Shown: positions 15,562-23,842 of the stretch, in pieces | Layout of the letters: each line of letters opens with the position of its first letter | How positions within the stretch are numbered: the stretch's first letter is position 1 | Assembly (NCBI GenBank): GCA_003220265.1 | Contig: QHRW01000134.1 | Coordinates: 1-41,820 of the forward strand | Origin: Candidatus Rokuibacteriota bacterium | Lineage (GTDB): Bacteria; Methylomirabilota; Methylomirabilia; Rokubacteriales; CSP1-6 | Reading direction: 5' to 3' | Length of the DNA stretch: 41,820 bases | The notes under the pieces: model-generated | Told to the model about the DNA's origin: nothing | Database searches by the model: none | The model's input: only the letters and a program-made list of their open reading frames with translations | Position numbers and translations under genes: made by a program

Positions 15562-16575
15562 TCAGCGTGCGAGCGGGAAGTGACAGGCGACGAGGTGACC
15601 AGCGCCGGCGTCGCTCAGGGTTGGCTCACTGGCAGGGTCGGTGCACACGGCGGGACGCCCCGCCGCCTCGTACACCGGACAGCGGGGCGCGAAGCGACAG
15701 CCCTGCCCGGGGCGCTCGAAGTCGAACACGCCCCACGCGGCGCCGCCGTTGGCGTGGGCGCGTGCGACCTCCTGGCTGCGCTTCTCGACCAGCGACGACC
15801 ACAGGATCGAGGTGTAGGGATGACGCGCCGCCCGCGCCACGCGCTCGGCGGGCCCGATCTCGACGATCCGCCCCAGGTACATCACGGCCACCCGGTGGCT
15901 CACGAGCTCCACCACCTCGAGGTCGTGCGAGATGAAGAGATAGGACAATCCGAGGCGCGTCTGGAGATCGTGCAGCAGGTTGACGATTTGCGCCTGGATG
16001 GAGACGTCGAGCGCGCTGGTGGGCTCGTCGGCCACGATGAATCGCGCCCCGACGGCGAGGACCCGCGCGATCCCCACGCGGCGCTTTTCGCCACCCGAGA
16101 GCTCGTGAGGAAAGCTGGCGAGCTTGCCCGCCTTCAGATTCACCTGGTCGAGAAGCTCGGACGTCCGCCGCGCGACCTCGGCGTCGTCGAGCCGGTGGTG
16201 CAGCCTGATGGCCTCTCGCAGGATGTCCCGGACGCGCATCTTCGGATTCAGGGCGGCGTCGAGATCCTGGAAGATCATCTGCATGTGCTTGCGCAGCGGC
16301 CGCAGCGCGCGTGTCGGCAGCGCCGTGATGTCGTGGCCGTCGAAGACGACGCGACCCGACGACGCCCGCGTGACGCCGAGGATGATGCGTCCGATCGTCG
16401 TCTTGCCGCAGCCCGACTCGCCGACCAGCCCGAGCGTTTCGTGCTCGGCAAGCGCGAAGCTCACTCCGTCCACCGCAGGGACGGACCGCGTCCGGCCGTG
16501 GAGCGCGGCGAGGATGCCCGCGCGCGCCTGGTACTGCTTGCGGAGGTCGGACACCTCGAGGAGCGGTCTAGCCAG
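15562..16575 (-). CDS. Peptide ABC importer ATPase, DppF/OppF type
   Basis: About 337 residues. Second ATPase of the importer, energising uptake at the inner membrane face. Walker A GESGCGKTT, Q-loop MQMIFQDLDAALNP, signature LSGGEKRRVGIARVL (E where Q is usual), Walker B FIVADEPTSALD, the H-loop in FISHDLEVV and the oligopeptide C-terminal motif RHPYTSILWSS with cysteines CRFAPRCPVYEAAGRPAVC are all visible. No ATG, GTG or TTG lies near the conserved start. A CTG at 16575 overlaps the upstream TAG stop (CTGGCTAG) and has GGAG seven bases before it, so I take CTG as the start. An ATG at 16710 would add 45 residues overlapping the upstream gene. Confidence 0.88.
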   Translation of the reverse strand: MARPLLEVSDLRKQYQARAGILAALHGRTRSVPAVDGVSFALAEHETLGLVGESGCGKTTIGRIILGVTRASSGRVVFDGHDITALPTRALRPLRKHMQMIFQDLDAALNPKMRVRDILREAIRLHHRLDDAEVARRTSELLDQVNLKAGKLASFPHELSGGEKRRVGIARVLAVGARFIVADEPTSALDVSIQAQIVNLLHDLQTRLGLSYLFISHDLEVVELVSHRVAVMYLGRIVEIGPAERVARAARHPYTSILWSSLVEKRSQEVARAHANGGAAWGVFDFERPGQGCRFAPRCPVYEAAGRPAVCTDPASEPTLSDAGAGHLVACHFPLAR

Positions 16576-17719
16576 GGCGGGTCTCCGCGCACGTCTCGCC
16601 GGCGTAAAGATGGCAGCGGATCCGGTGCCCGGCGGCGACCGTGGCCAGGGCAGGCTCCTGTCCCAGGCACCGCGCCCGGATCGCCTCGGTGACGCGGTCG
16701 CAGCGCGCATAGAACCGGCACCCGCGCGGGACGTCCATCGTATCCACCACCTCGCCCCGGATCACCGGGAGGCGGCCATCGACGGTGCGGCGGCCGCCGT
16801 TTGTCTGGGCGCTCGGCAGCGACGCGAGCAGCGCCGCCGTGTAGGGGTGTTTCGGCTCGGAGCCCGGGGCCAGGACGTCACGCGCCGGCCCGTGCTCCAT
16901 CACGGTGCCGCCGTACATCACCGCCACCGTGTCGGCCAGCCGCGAGACGACACGGACGTCGTGGGAGATGAGCAGCGTCGTCACGCCGAACTCGGACTTC
17001 AGCTCGGCGAGCAACGCCACGACACGCGACTGGATCGTCGCGTCCAGTCCCGTGGTCGGCTCGTCCGCGATGAGCAGCGACGGCTCCGAGGCGAGGGCCA
17101 TCGCGATCATCGCGCGCTGGCACATGCCGCCGGAGAGACCATCCGGGTACTGGTCGAAGCGCAGGCGCGGCGAATCCATCCGCACTCGCTCGAGCCAGTC
17201 GATCGCCCGCTGCTTCGCCTCGCCGGCGTCGGTCACCGGTGTGTGCAGGCGAATGGCCTCGCTGATCTGCTGCCCCACCGTGAGGAACGGGTTGAGTGAC
17301 GACTTCGGGTTCTGGAAGATCATGGCGATCTCTTTGCCGCGGACGCCTGTCAGCGCGCGCTCGACCCGCGCTCGCCACCCGGGCTCGTCCTTGGTCACGG
17401 CGACGATGCGCCCGTCGCGCTCGCTCACGCGGACATAGCGCCCGAGATCCTCGAGCAGGTTGCGCCGGGCGGTGCCGGCGCCGGTGGCGCCGGCGAACTC
17501 GATGGTGCCCGTGATCACGCCTGGGCTGCCGCCGACCAGGCTCAAGATCGACAGCGCGGTCACGCTCTTGCCGCTGCCGCTCTCGCCCACCACGCCGAGC
17601 GTTTCGCCGGCAGCCACGGCGAGGCTGACGCCGTCCACCGAGCGGATGAAGGCCTCCTTGGCGCGGGAATAGAAGTACGTCCGAAGATCTCGAATCTCGA
17701 GCACCGCCGGACGGGTCAC
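16568..17719 (-). CDS. Peptide ABC importer ATPase, DppD/OppD type, with an insertion
   Basis: 383 residues. First ATPase of the importer. Walker A GESGSGKSVT (about 45-54), Q-loop IAMIFQNPKSSLNP, signature LSGGMCQRAMIAMAL, Walker B LLIADEPTTGLD, LISHDVRVV and the C-terminal KHPYTAALLASLP with RGCRFYARCDRV are present. Between Walker A and the Q-loop it carries an extra charged stretch of about 30 residues (around 92-125, including GRYVRVSERDGRIVAV) not found in typical OppD. The start is GTG at 17719, overlapping the permease stop as GTGA, which gives MTRPAVLEIRDLRTYF, the normal family N-terminus. The stop overlaps the second ATPase start. The substrate is presumably di- or oligopeptides or another small solute. 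Confidence 0.93.
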   Translation of the reverse strand: MTRPAVLEIRDLRTYFYSRAKEAFIRSVDGVSLAVAAGETLGVVGESGSGKSVTALSILSLVGGSPGVITGTIEFAGATGAGTARRNLLEDLGRYVRVSERDGRIVAVTKDEPGWRARVERALTGVRGKEIAMIFQNPKSSLNPFLTVGQQISEAIRLHTPVTDAGEAKQRAIDWLERVRMDSPRLRFDQYPDGLSGGMCQRAMIAMALASEPSLLIADEPTTGLDATIQSRVVALLAELKSEFGVTTLLISHDVRVVSRLADTVAVMYGGTVMEHGPARDVLAPGSEPKHPYTAALLASLPSAQTNGGRRTVDGRLPVIRGEVVDTMDVPRGCRFYARCDRVTEAIRARCLGQEPALATVAAGHRIRCHLYAGETCAETRPG

Positions 17720-18606
17720 GAGGCGCTCTTGCTCTCGAGGATGTTGTTGAGGCCGTCGCCCAGCAGGTGGAAGCCGAGAATGGTGAAGAGAATCGCGAGG
17801 GCGGGCGCCGTCGACGGCCAGAACTTGCCGTGGAAGAAGTAGTTCGCCCCCGCCTGCACCATGTTGCCCCACGAGGGCGTGGGCTCCTGCACGCCGAAGC
17901 CGAGATAGCTCAGGCTCGTCTCGACGAGGATCGCCTCGCCCATCCCGAGCGTGGCCTGGATGATCAGGAGCGGCGCGCAGTTGTACCAGAGGATGTGCTT
18001 GAGGACGATGACGCGCGTCGGCAGCCCGAGCACGTGGGCGGCCTCGATGAAGCTCTTCTGGCGCAGGAACTGGATCTTGCCCGCGATGATCGACGCGACC
18101 GCGGGCGCGCCAGTGATCCCGACCACGAGCATCACGTAGTAGATGTCGGCGCGGAACGCGGCGATGACGAGCAGGACGAGGACCAGGCGCGGCACCGCAT
18201 CGACCAGGTTGCTCAGGTAGGTGACGAGCGCCTCGGCGCGGCCGCCGCGATACCCGGCTGTCACCCCGAGGGCGGCACCGAGTGCGAGCGAGATCGCGAC
18301 CGCGAGCAGTCCGGGCAAGAAGTACGCCTGGATGCCGACGATGAGCCGCGAGAGGATGTCGCGCCCCAGGAAGTCCGTGCCGAGCGCGTGGCCCGCTCCC
18401 GGCGGTGCGTTGAGGCGCGCCATGTCCATCCGCGAGGGGTCGTCGGGCAGCCACCCGGCGGCGCCGACGACGTAGGAGATGACGACGAGGCCGACGACCA
18501 GCAGGCCGTAGCCCACCGCGGCGCGGTCGCCGAGCGCCGCCGCGCGCCAGCGCGAGCGCTCCGGGCGCTCCGCGACCTCGCCGGCGGCCTCACGGTACCG
18601 TCGCAC
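17716..18606 (-). CDS. Peptide ABC importer permease, DppC/OppC type
   Basis: 296-residue inner-membrane permease. An N-terminal cytosolic stretch and first span (GYGLLVVGLVVISYVVGAAG) are followed by the OppC signature HALGTDFLGRDILSRLIVG. The core spans come next, then the EAA-type loop EAAHVLGLPTRVIVLKHIL that docks the ATPases, and the closing SYLGFGVQEPTPSWGNMV and HLLGDGLNNILE. The length and order match the family. It starts nine bases after the DppB-type permease stop and its own stop overlaps the first ATPase start, so it is tightly coupled in the importer operon. Confidence 0.94.
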   Translation of the reverse strand: MRRYREAAGEVAERPERSRWRAAALGDRAAVGYGLLVVGLVVISYVVGAAGWLPDDPSRMDMARLNAPPGAGHALGTDFLGRDILSRLIVGIQAYFLPGLLAVAISLALGAALGVTAGYRGGRAEALVTYLSNLVDAVPRLVLVLLVIAAFRADIYYVMLVVGITGAPAVASIIAGKIQFLRQKSFIEAAHVLGLPTRVIVLKHILWYNCAPLLIIQATLGMGEAILVETSLSYLGFGVQEPTPSWGNMVQAGANYFFHGKFWPSTAPALAILFTILGFHLLGDGLNNILESKSAS

Positions 18607-18615
18607 GGGCTACCT

Positions 18616-19617
18616 CTACTCCGTCGCCGTGCGCGGGTTCACGCCGGCGTAGATCACGCTGCGCAGCAGGCTCGCCAGCCGGACGAAGGCCGCGGCCACG
18701 AGCGCGATCCCCAGGATCACGGGGAAGTCACGATCCTGCGCGGCCTGCCAGGCCATGCGACCGAGGCCCGGCCAGTTGAACACCTGCTCCACGATGATGG
18801 CGCCGCCGATGACGAACGGGATCTTGGCCGCGATCATCTCCGTCATCGGCAGGAGGAAGCCTTCCTTGAACGCGTGCCGCCACACCGGCGCGCCCTTGGC
18901 GCGCGCGGTTCGGATGTAATCCTCCGTCAGGACCCGGCCGATCTCCCCGCGGAGGTGCCGGGTCACCTCGCTCACCGTGCCGTTGGCGACGCCCAGCACG
19001 ACGATGGGCAGCAGGCCGTAGAGCCAGCCGTGGCGCGCCGGCTCGGCGCTGGCCGACAGCAGCGGGAAGACCCCGAAGCGGTGGATGACGAGGTAGATCA
19101 CCACGTAGCCGAGCCAGAACACGGGCACTGCCGACACCAGGTACACGGCGAGCGTCAGCGCCCGCGCGAGCGCGCCGGCCGTGCGCGAGGTCGAGTAGAG
19201 CGCGACGGGCACGGCGAGCAGGAGCGTGACGAGCAGCGAGCCGAGCGTGAGATACAGCGTGCTCGGACCCGCTCGCGCGATCTCGCTGGCCACGGGCACG
19301 CCGGTACGGATCGACGTGCCGAGATTGCCGTGGGCCATGTTGCCGAGCCACGCGAGGTACCGGCCGTACCAGGTGGTGGGGACGCCGAGGGCCTCGCGCA
19401 CGGAGGTGCTCACGGCGTGGCCCGACCCCTGCCCCTCCAGCAGCACGCTGAAGGGGTCACCCGGCGACAGATGCAGGATGACGAAGACGACGAGACTGAC
19501 GCCCACGAGTAGCAGCGCGGTCAGCGCCAGCTCGCGGGCCGCCATGGCGCCGACGCGCCGCAGCGCCGCGAAAGCGGCGTCGTTACTTTTGCTCGGTGAC
19601 CGGGATGAACCATTCAT
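18616..19617 (-). CDS. Peptide ABC importer permease, DppB/OppB type
   Basis: Up to 333 residues. Inner-membrane permease with a first span (ELALTALLLVGVSLVVFVIL) followed by HLSPGDPF, the typical DppB N-terminal signature. Central spans, the EAA-like loop DYIRTARAKGAPVWRHAFK and the end VIGGAIIVEQVFNWPGLGRM follow. The start is ambiguous. ATG at 19617 overlaps the binding-protein gene by 35 bases. An internal ATG at 19545 (MAARELALTALL) would start just before the first span and remove the overlap; family N-termini are short, which favours the second. It pairs with the downstream DppC-type permease to form the channel. Confidence 0.92.
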   Translation of the reverse strand: MNGSSRSPSKSNDAAFAALRRVGAMAARELALTALLLVGVSLVVFVILHLSPGDPFSVLLEGQGSGHAVSTSVREALGVPTTWYGRYLAWLGNMAHGNLGTSIRTGVPVASEIARAGPSTLYLTLGSLLVTLLLAVPVALYSTSRTAGALARALTLAVYLVSAVPVFWLGYVVIYLVIHRFGVFPLLSASAEPARHGWLYGLLPIVVLGVANGTVSEVTRHLRGEIGRVLTEDYIRTARAKGAPVWRHAFKEGFLLPMTEMIAAKIPFVIGGAIIVEQVFNWPGLGRMAWQAAQDRDFPVILGIALVAAAFVRLASLLRSVIYAGVNPRTATE

Positions 19618-21208
19618 CCGCGAACGAGAAGAACTTGTAGGGATGAATCGCCACCCGGCGCAGCTTCTTGTGATAGCCGCTGTAGTTCGTCAGCGTCCAC
19701 AGGAACGTGTAGGGCGCCTCCTCGGCCAGCAGGGCGTGCAGCTTGCGGTTGATGGTGCGCCGCTTCTCGTGGTCGAGCGTCAGCTTGCTCTCGACGATGA
19801 GGCCGTCGACCTCGGGATTCGAGTAGCCGCCGAAGTTGTTCTTCCAGGCGCCGATCTCGGCGGAGTGAAACAGCGAGGAGATGTCCGCGGAGTCGTCGAA
19901 GACCCAGGAGGCCAGGATGACGTCGAAGTCGTGCTCGACGAAGACGGCGTCCTTCCAGGCCTGCCACTCCTTGAACTCGACCTTCACGGTGACCCCGATG
20001 GCCTTGAGGTAGTTCTGGAACGCGAGCACCACCCGCTTGACCGCCTCGCTCTCCTTCTCGATCGGCACCTTGAGCGAGAGGGCCAGGGGCTTGCCGTCCT
20101 TCTGCATCATGCCGTCGGGACCCGCGCTGAAGCCGGCCTCCTTCAGGAGCGCGACCGCCTTGGCCGGATCGTGCGGCAGCGGCTGCACGTCGAGGTTGTA
20201 GGCCCAGCTGCCGGGGGCGAAGGGGCCGGAGATGATCGTGCCCTGGCCGTTGAAGAACGAGTCGAGCATCTCCTGCCGGTTCACGGCGTGGGTGAAGGCG
20301 CGGCGCACCCGCTTGTCGGCCAGCAGCGGGTTGCGCAGGTTGTAGCCGAAGAACGCGTACGACAGGGCGTTGTACGGTTGCAGGACGAAGCGCTTGTCGC
20401 CCTGCAGCTCCGGAAGGTCACGCGGATTGACGAGCACCAGCATGTCGATGGCGTTGAACATCATCGCCTGCGTCATGATGTTCTGGTCCGCGAACGGCCG
20501 GGAGACGAACTTGTTGATGTGCGGCCGGCCCTTGAAGTAGTCCTCGTTGGCCATCAGCACGATCTCCCGGTCGGCCGTGATGCCCTTGACCGTGTAGGGA
20601 CCGGTGCCGATGGGGCTGCGCACGAAGGGATCCTCGCGCGTGAGGAACTGCGAGTTGGCCGGCCCGTGGGCGGGGATGACCTTGAAGGTGAACTTTGCCA
20701 GCGCGTTCAGGATCGGCCGCTTCAGGGTGAAGCGCACCGTCGCGTCGTCCACCTTCTCGACCTTCTCGATGAACTCGTAGCGCACCTTGAGCGGGGTGAT
20801 CGTCTTGGGGTGCATCATGATGTTGTACGTGAAGAGCACGTCCTCGGCCGTGAAGGGCTTCGGCCCCTCGCCCTCGCGCGGATGCCAGCGCACGTCCTTG
20901 CGCAGGAAGAAGGTGTAGGTGCGGCCGTCCTTCGACACCTCCCAGCGCTCGGCGAGCTCCGGGATGATCACCTGCTTCTCGTCGATCCCGACCAGCCCGT
21001 TGAACACCAGCTCGGTGATCCGCAGCGAGATCATCTCGTTGCTGGTGATCGGATCGAGCGTGGCCGGCCGGCCGTACTCGCCGTAGGCGAGCGAGCCGCC
21101 GTCGGGCCGGCCGTCGTTCTTCGAGGCAGCCGGGGAGAGGGCCGGCACCGTCGCCAAAGCGACGGCCAGGGTCAGAATGAGCGGCGCGATCCTGGATAGT
21201 CTGTTCAT
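19583..21208 (-). CDS. Peptide ABC importer substrate-binding protein, SBP family 5
   Basis: 541 residues, periplasmic. A Sec signal (MNRLSRIAPLILTLAVALATVPALSPAA) with no lipobox cysteine suggests a soluble or non-lipidated form. Family-5 signatures: TLDPITSNEMISLRITELVF, PELAERWEVSKDGRTYTFFL, KPFTAEDVLFTYN, GTGPYTVKG, NPLLADKRVRRAFTHAVNR and VLASWVFDDSADISSLFHS. It binds the ligand and delivers it to the two permeases encoded next. It starts nine bases after the TPR protein gene, tying the importer to the upstream lipoprotein genes. The ligand could be a peptide, opine, nickel chelate or sugar, and is not decided by sequence. Confidence 0.93.
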   Translation of the reverse strand: MNRLSRIAPLILTLAVALATVPALSPAASKNDGRPDGGSLAYGEYGRPATLDPITSNEMISLRITELVFNGLVGIDEKQVIIPELAERWEVSKDGRTYTFFLRKDVRWHPREGEGPKPFTAEDVLFTYNIMMHPKTITPLKVRYEFIEKVEKVDDATVRFTLKRPILNALAKFTFKVIPAHGPANSQFLTREDPFVRSPIGTGPYTVKGITADREIVLMANEDYFKGRPHINKFVSRPFADQNIMTQAMMFNAIDMLVLVNPRDLPELQGDKRFVLQPYNALSYAFFGYNLRNPLLADKRVRRAFTHAVNRQEMLDSFFNGQGTIISGPFAPGSWAYNLDVQPLPHDPAKAVALLKEAGFSAGPDGMMQKDGKPLALSLKVPIEKESEAVKRVVLAFQNYLKAIGVTVKVEFKEWQAWKDAVFVEHDFDVILASWVFDDSADISSLFHSAEIGAWKNNFGGYSNPEVDGLIVESKLTLDHEKRRTINRKLHALLAEEAPYTFLWTLTNYSGYHKKLRRVAIHPYKFFSFADEWFIPVTEQK

Positions 21209-21217
21209 AACGCCTCG

Positions 21218-22684
21218 TCAGAAGATCTTCACGTCGCCCGCACTCTTGTGCGTCATCGCGTACACGCCCTGCAGCGTCTCCTGGAGCCGGCGGACCACGG
21301 GGAAGTGCCGGCTCATCTCGAAATAGATCTCGAGGCTCTCGGAGAACTGCGTGGTCTGGTAGTACGCCTCCGCCAGCGTCACGAGGAGCAAGGGATCATT
21401 GGCCTCGATCCGGTTCTTGTTGGTCTTGTCCCGCGCCGATTCCAGGTAAGCGACGGCCCGGGGGACGTCGCCCTTGCGCAGGTGGTAGGTGCCGAGGGCG
21501 AAGTTGAGCGCCGACGTCTTCCGCCGCTCGCCCGTCTCCGCGACACGGGCCGCGCGCGGCTCCACGGCGGTACATGCCAGCCGATACCGCACACAGGCGG
21601 CCACGATGTCCGCCAGCAGCTCCGGGTCGGCCGCCGTGTCGGGGCTCAGCTCCGCCCACACGGAGGCGTCGTCACCGCGCCGGGCCAGCAGCGAGCGCGC
21701 GGCGGCCTCGCGCACGCGCGCGCGATTGCGGTAGGCCGGCGGCCCGCCGGGGAGCGCCAGGAACGCGCGCGTCGCCTGGAGCGCGCGCTCGGCGTCGCCG
21801 GCCTCCAGGAAGGCGGCGCCGAGGTAATACTCCGCCGTGCCCTTCACGCGCGCGTCGGCGGCCGCCCGCTCCAGCGCGACTCGGCTCGCCTGCCGGTAGA
21901 GGGCGGCCAGCTCGCCCAGCAGCGCCGGGTCGTAGAAGTTGATGCTCTTGGTCGGCCCCAGCACTTCGGTCGCCGCCGGCGCCTTGAGGTCGGTCTGCTC
22001 GACGAGCGCGAGCGCCTTCGCCGTCAGTCCCGCCCGCGCATACACGCCGATGAGCTTCTGCCGCACCAGCGGGGAGGCCCGGTCGCCGTCCTTCAGCGCC
22101 GCCTCGGCGAGCGCGACCGGCGCCGGATCGGTCATCGCCGCCCGGCTGTACATCGCCGCCAGCGTCGCCTTGACTTCCGGATCCCTGGCGTCGAGCGACT
22201 TCCAGATCGTGCGCGCCGTCGCGGCATCCTTGAGCAAGAAGTGGGCGAGGCCGAGGTGTGCTCGGGCCTGTGCCCTGGGGCCGGGCTCGACGCCGGCCTC
22301 GGAGGCCACGCGCTCCAGCGCCCTGATCGCTTCCGCGGGCCGTCCGCTCTCGAGCAGCGTTTGCCCGAGGTAGAGGCTCGCCAGGCGGCTGGCGCCGGGC
22401 CCGCGGCTGGCGGCGAGCGCTTTCAAATACTCGAGCTGGATCGGGGCCGCCGACTGCGCGAGCTCTCGATGGAGCTCGGCGCTGCCGAGATAGACGATCC
22501 CGAGCGTGAGCGAGGCGACCGCTTGCCGGCCGGCGTCCAGCGAGGGCAGCGCCGTTTCGAGCGTGCGGGCGGCTTCGCGGTAATGACGCTGCTCGTACAG
22601 GCGCGTCGCGCGCGCCACGGCATCGTCCGCCGCCGACGCCGTCGTCGCCGCCAGCAGCGCGCCGATCGCCAGCAGCGCCCTCAT
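21218..22684 (-). CDS. Secreted TPR-repeat protein
   Basis: 488 residues. The signal peptide MRALLAIGALLAATTASA is followed by helical repeats throughout, TPR-like in residue pattern: ATRLYEQRHYREAARTLETA, SLYLGQTLLESGRPAEAIRA, AHLGLAHFLLKDAATAR, YYLGAAFLEAGDAERALQ, GTYHLRKGDVPRAVAYLESA and VTLAEAYYQTTQFSESLEIY. The ATG at 22684 overlaps the stop of the TolB-like gene (ATGA). Such proteins scaffold multi-protein complexes in the periplasm. It precedes the binding protein gene by nine bases, so it is produced with the ABC importer. No specific family was recognised. Alternative in-frame upstream starts lie inside the previous gene and are rejected. Confidence 0.88.
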   Translation of the reverse strand: MRALLAIGALLAATTASAADDAVARATRLYEQRHYREAARTLETALPSLDAGRQAVASLTLGIVYLGSAELHRELAQSAAPIQLEYLKALAASRGPGASRLASLYLGQTLLESGRPAEAIRALERVASEAGVEPGPRAQARAHLGLAHFLLKDAATARTIWKSLDARDPEVKATLAAMYSRAAMTDPAPVALAEAALKDGDRASPLVRQKLIGVYARAGLTAKALALVEQTDLKAPAATEVLGPTKSINFYDPALLGELAALYRQASRVALERAAADARVKGTAEYYLGAAFLEAGDAERALQATRAFLALPGGPPAYRNRARVREAAARSLLARRGDDASVWAELSPDTAADPELLADIVAACVRYRLACTAVEPRAARVAETGERRKTSALNFALGTYHLRKGDVPRAVAYLESARDKTNKNRIEANDPLLLVTLAEAYYQTTQFSESLEIYFEMSRHFPVVRRLQETLQGVYAMTHKSAGDVKIF

Positions 22685-23838
22685 TCCTTCAGCCTCGCGA
22701 CGAAGATCTGGTCCCACTGGTCGACTTGCGCGCGGAACGCGATCAGGCCGTCCACCGAGCAGCTGACATCGTGATTCATCTTCGTCTCGGTCTTGATGAG
22801 GACGTTCGTCCCCCGCACGAGGTCGACGAGGTACAGCGGGTTGTATTCGGATCGCTCGTCCTTGACGTAGACGATCGCGGCACTGTCCGGCATCCAGGCC
22901 GGGCCACGCTCGACGTCGGGCACGACCCCGGTGGCGACGATCCTGGCGGCCAGCCCGGCGCCGGCGGTGGGGTCCGAGCCGTCGGCGGCGATCACGAGAA
23001 TGGCCCACGTCCTTGGATCACCAGCCGGGTTGTAGTTGGAATAGAATGCGATCTTCTTGCCATCCGGCGACCACACCGGCCGCAGGTCGTCGGGGGCCCA
23101 GGACGTGAGCGCGCGAAGCGTCTCGGCGGGGCGCCGGACGTCGGCGATCACGTAGACGTCGTGGTTGTCGTTGCCGCCGTGGAGCACGGTCACCTTCGTG
23201 CCGTCGGGCGACCACTGCGGATAGAGAAATGGGCTCGTGCCCCAGGTGAGCCGCGTCAGGCCGCGTGAGGCGACGTCGAGCAGATACAGATCGCCCTTGC
23301 CGGTCCGTCCCGAGACGAACACGAGCTGATCGGCCACCGGCGACCAGTCGGCCTGGCCGTCCTTCTCCTTGTGGTCCGTGAGCCGCATCGTCTTGCCGCC
23401 GAGCTCGTGCACGTACAAGTCGTAGTTGCCGGTGCCGCCGTTGCTCGTGAAGGCGAGGCGATCGCCGGCGGGCGACCACGCGATGCCGGCGTTGTAGCTG
23501 ACCTCCTCGGCCAGGCCGGGGAACAGGAATTTGGGCTCCTTGCCGGCCGGGGACGCCTGATGGTAGAGCACCTCGAGAATGGCGCCGTCGGGGCGCGCGA
23601 CCACGATCTCCTTCTTCTCTCCCCGGCTGCGCTCGAAGGCGATGAGCTTGCCGGACCGAGCCCACACCGGGTTGGCGTCGTTGCGGCCGGGCTCGATGGT
23701 GGTCAGCGGGCGCACGTAAAGCGGCACGATCGGCGCCGGGGTCGCCTGCGCCTCCGCCGCCGCGGTCCGGGTCATCGCCACGAGCGCGGCGATCAGCACG
23801 ACACGGACGGGGCCACGACGGCGGCGCGGGACGTTCAT
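22681..23838 (-). CDS. Secreted TolB-like WD40/PD40 beta-propeller
   Basis: 385 residues. A signal peptide (RVVLIAALVAMTRTAAAEA) is followed by PD40-type blades with the W-S-P-D-G/W-S-P-x-x motif: PVWARSGKLIAFERS, IAWSPAGDRLAFTSN, ADWSPVADQLVFVSG, PQWSPDGTKVTVL, PVWSPDGKKIAFYSN and PAWMPDSAAIVYV. This is the propeller fold of TolB and related periplasmic proteins. ATG at 23838 lies four bases after the stop of the large scaffold lipoprotein gene. It probably docks on the lipoprotein or TPR partners encoded alongside. It lacks the N-terminal TolB domain, but a TolB_N/CsgG-like domain is present in the upstream protein, as if the two parts were split. Confidence 0.88.
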   Translation of the reverse strand: MNVPRRRRGPVRVVLIAALVAMTRTAAAEAQATPAPIVPLYVRPLTTIEPGRNDANPVWARSGKLIAFERSRGEKKEIVVARPDGAILEVLYHQASPAGKEPKFLFPGLAEEVSYNAGIAWSPAGDRLAFTSNGGTGNYDLYVHELGGKTMRLTDHKEKDGQADWSPVADQLVFVSGRTGKGDLYLLDVASRGLTRLTWGTSPFLYPQWSPDGTKVTVLHGGNDNHDVYVIADVRRPAETLRALTSWAPDDLRPVWSPDGKKIAFYSNYNPAGDPRTWAILVIAADGSDPTAGAGLAARIVATGVVPDVERGPAWMPDSAAIVYVKDERSEYNPLYLVDLVRGTNVLIKTETKMNHDVSCSVDGLIAFRAQVDQWDQIFVARLKE

Positions 23839-23842
23839 GGCG

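Noticed and set aside
17720..18454. An N-terminal extension of the first importer ATPase by 245 codons.
   Set aside because: It overlaps the permease gene in another frame; GTG at 17719 gives the normal family N-terminus within a GTGA overlap.
22685..23008. An extended start for the secreted TPR protein.
   Set aside because: It lies inside the propeller gene; the ATGA overlap at 22684 begins a proper signal peptide.
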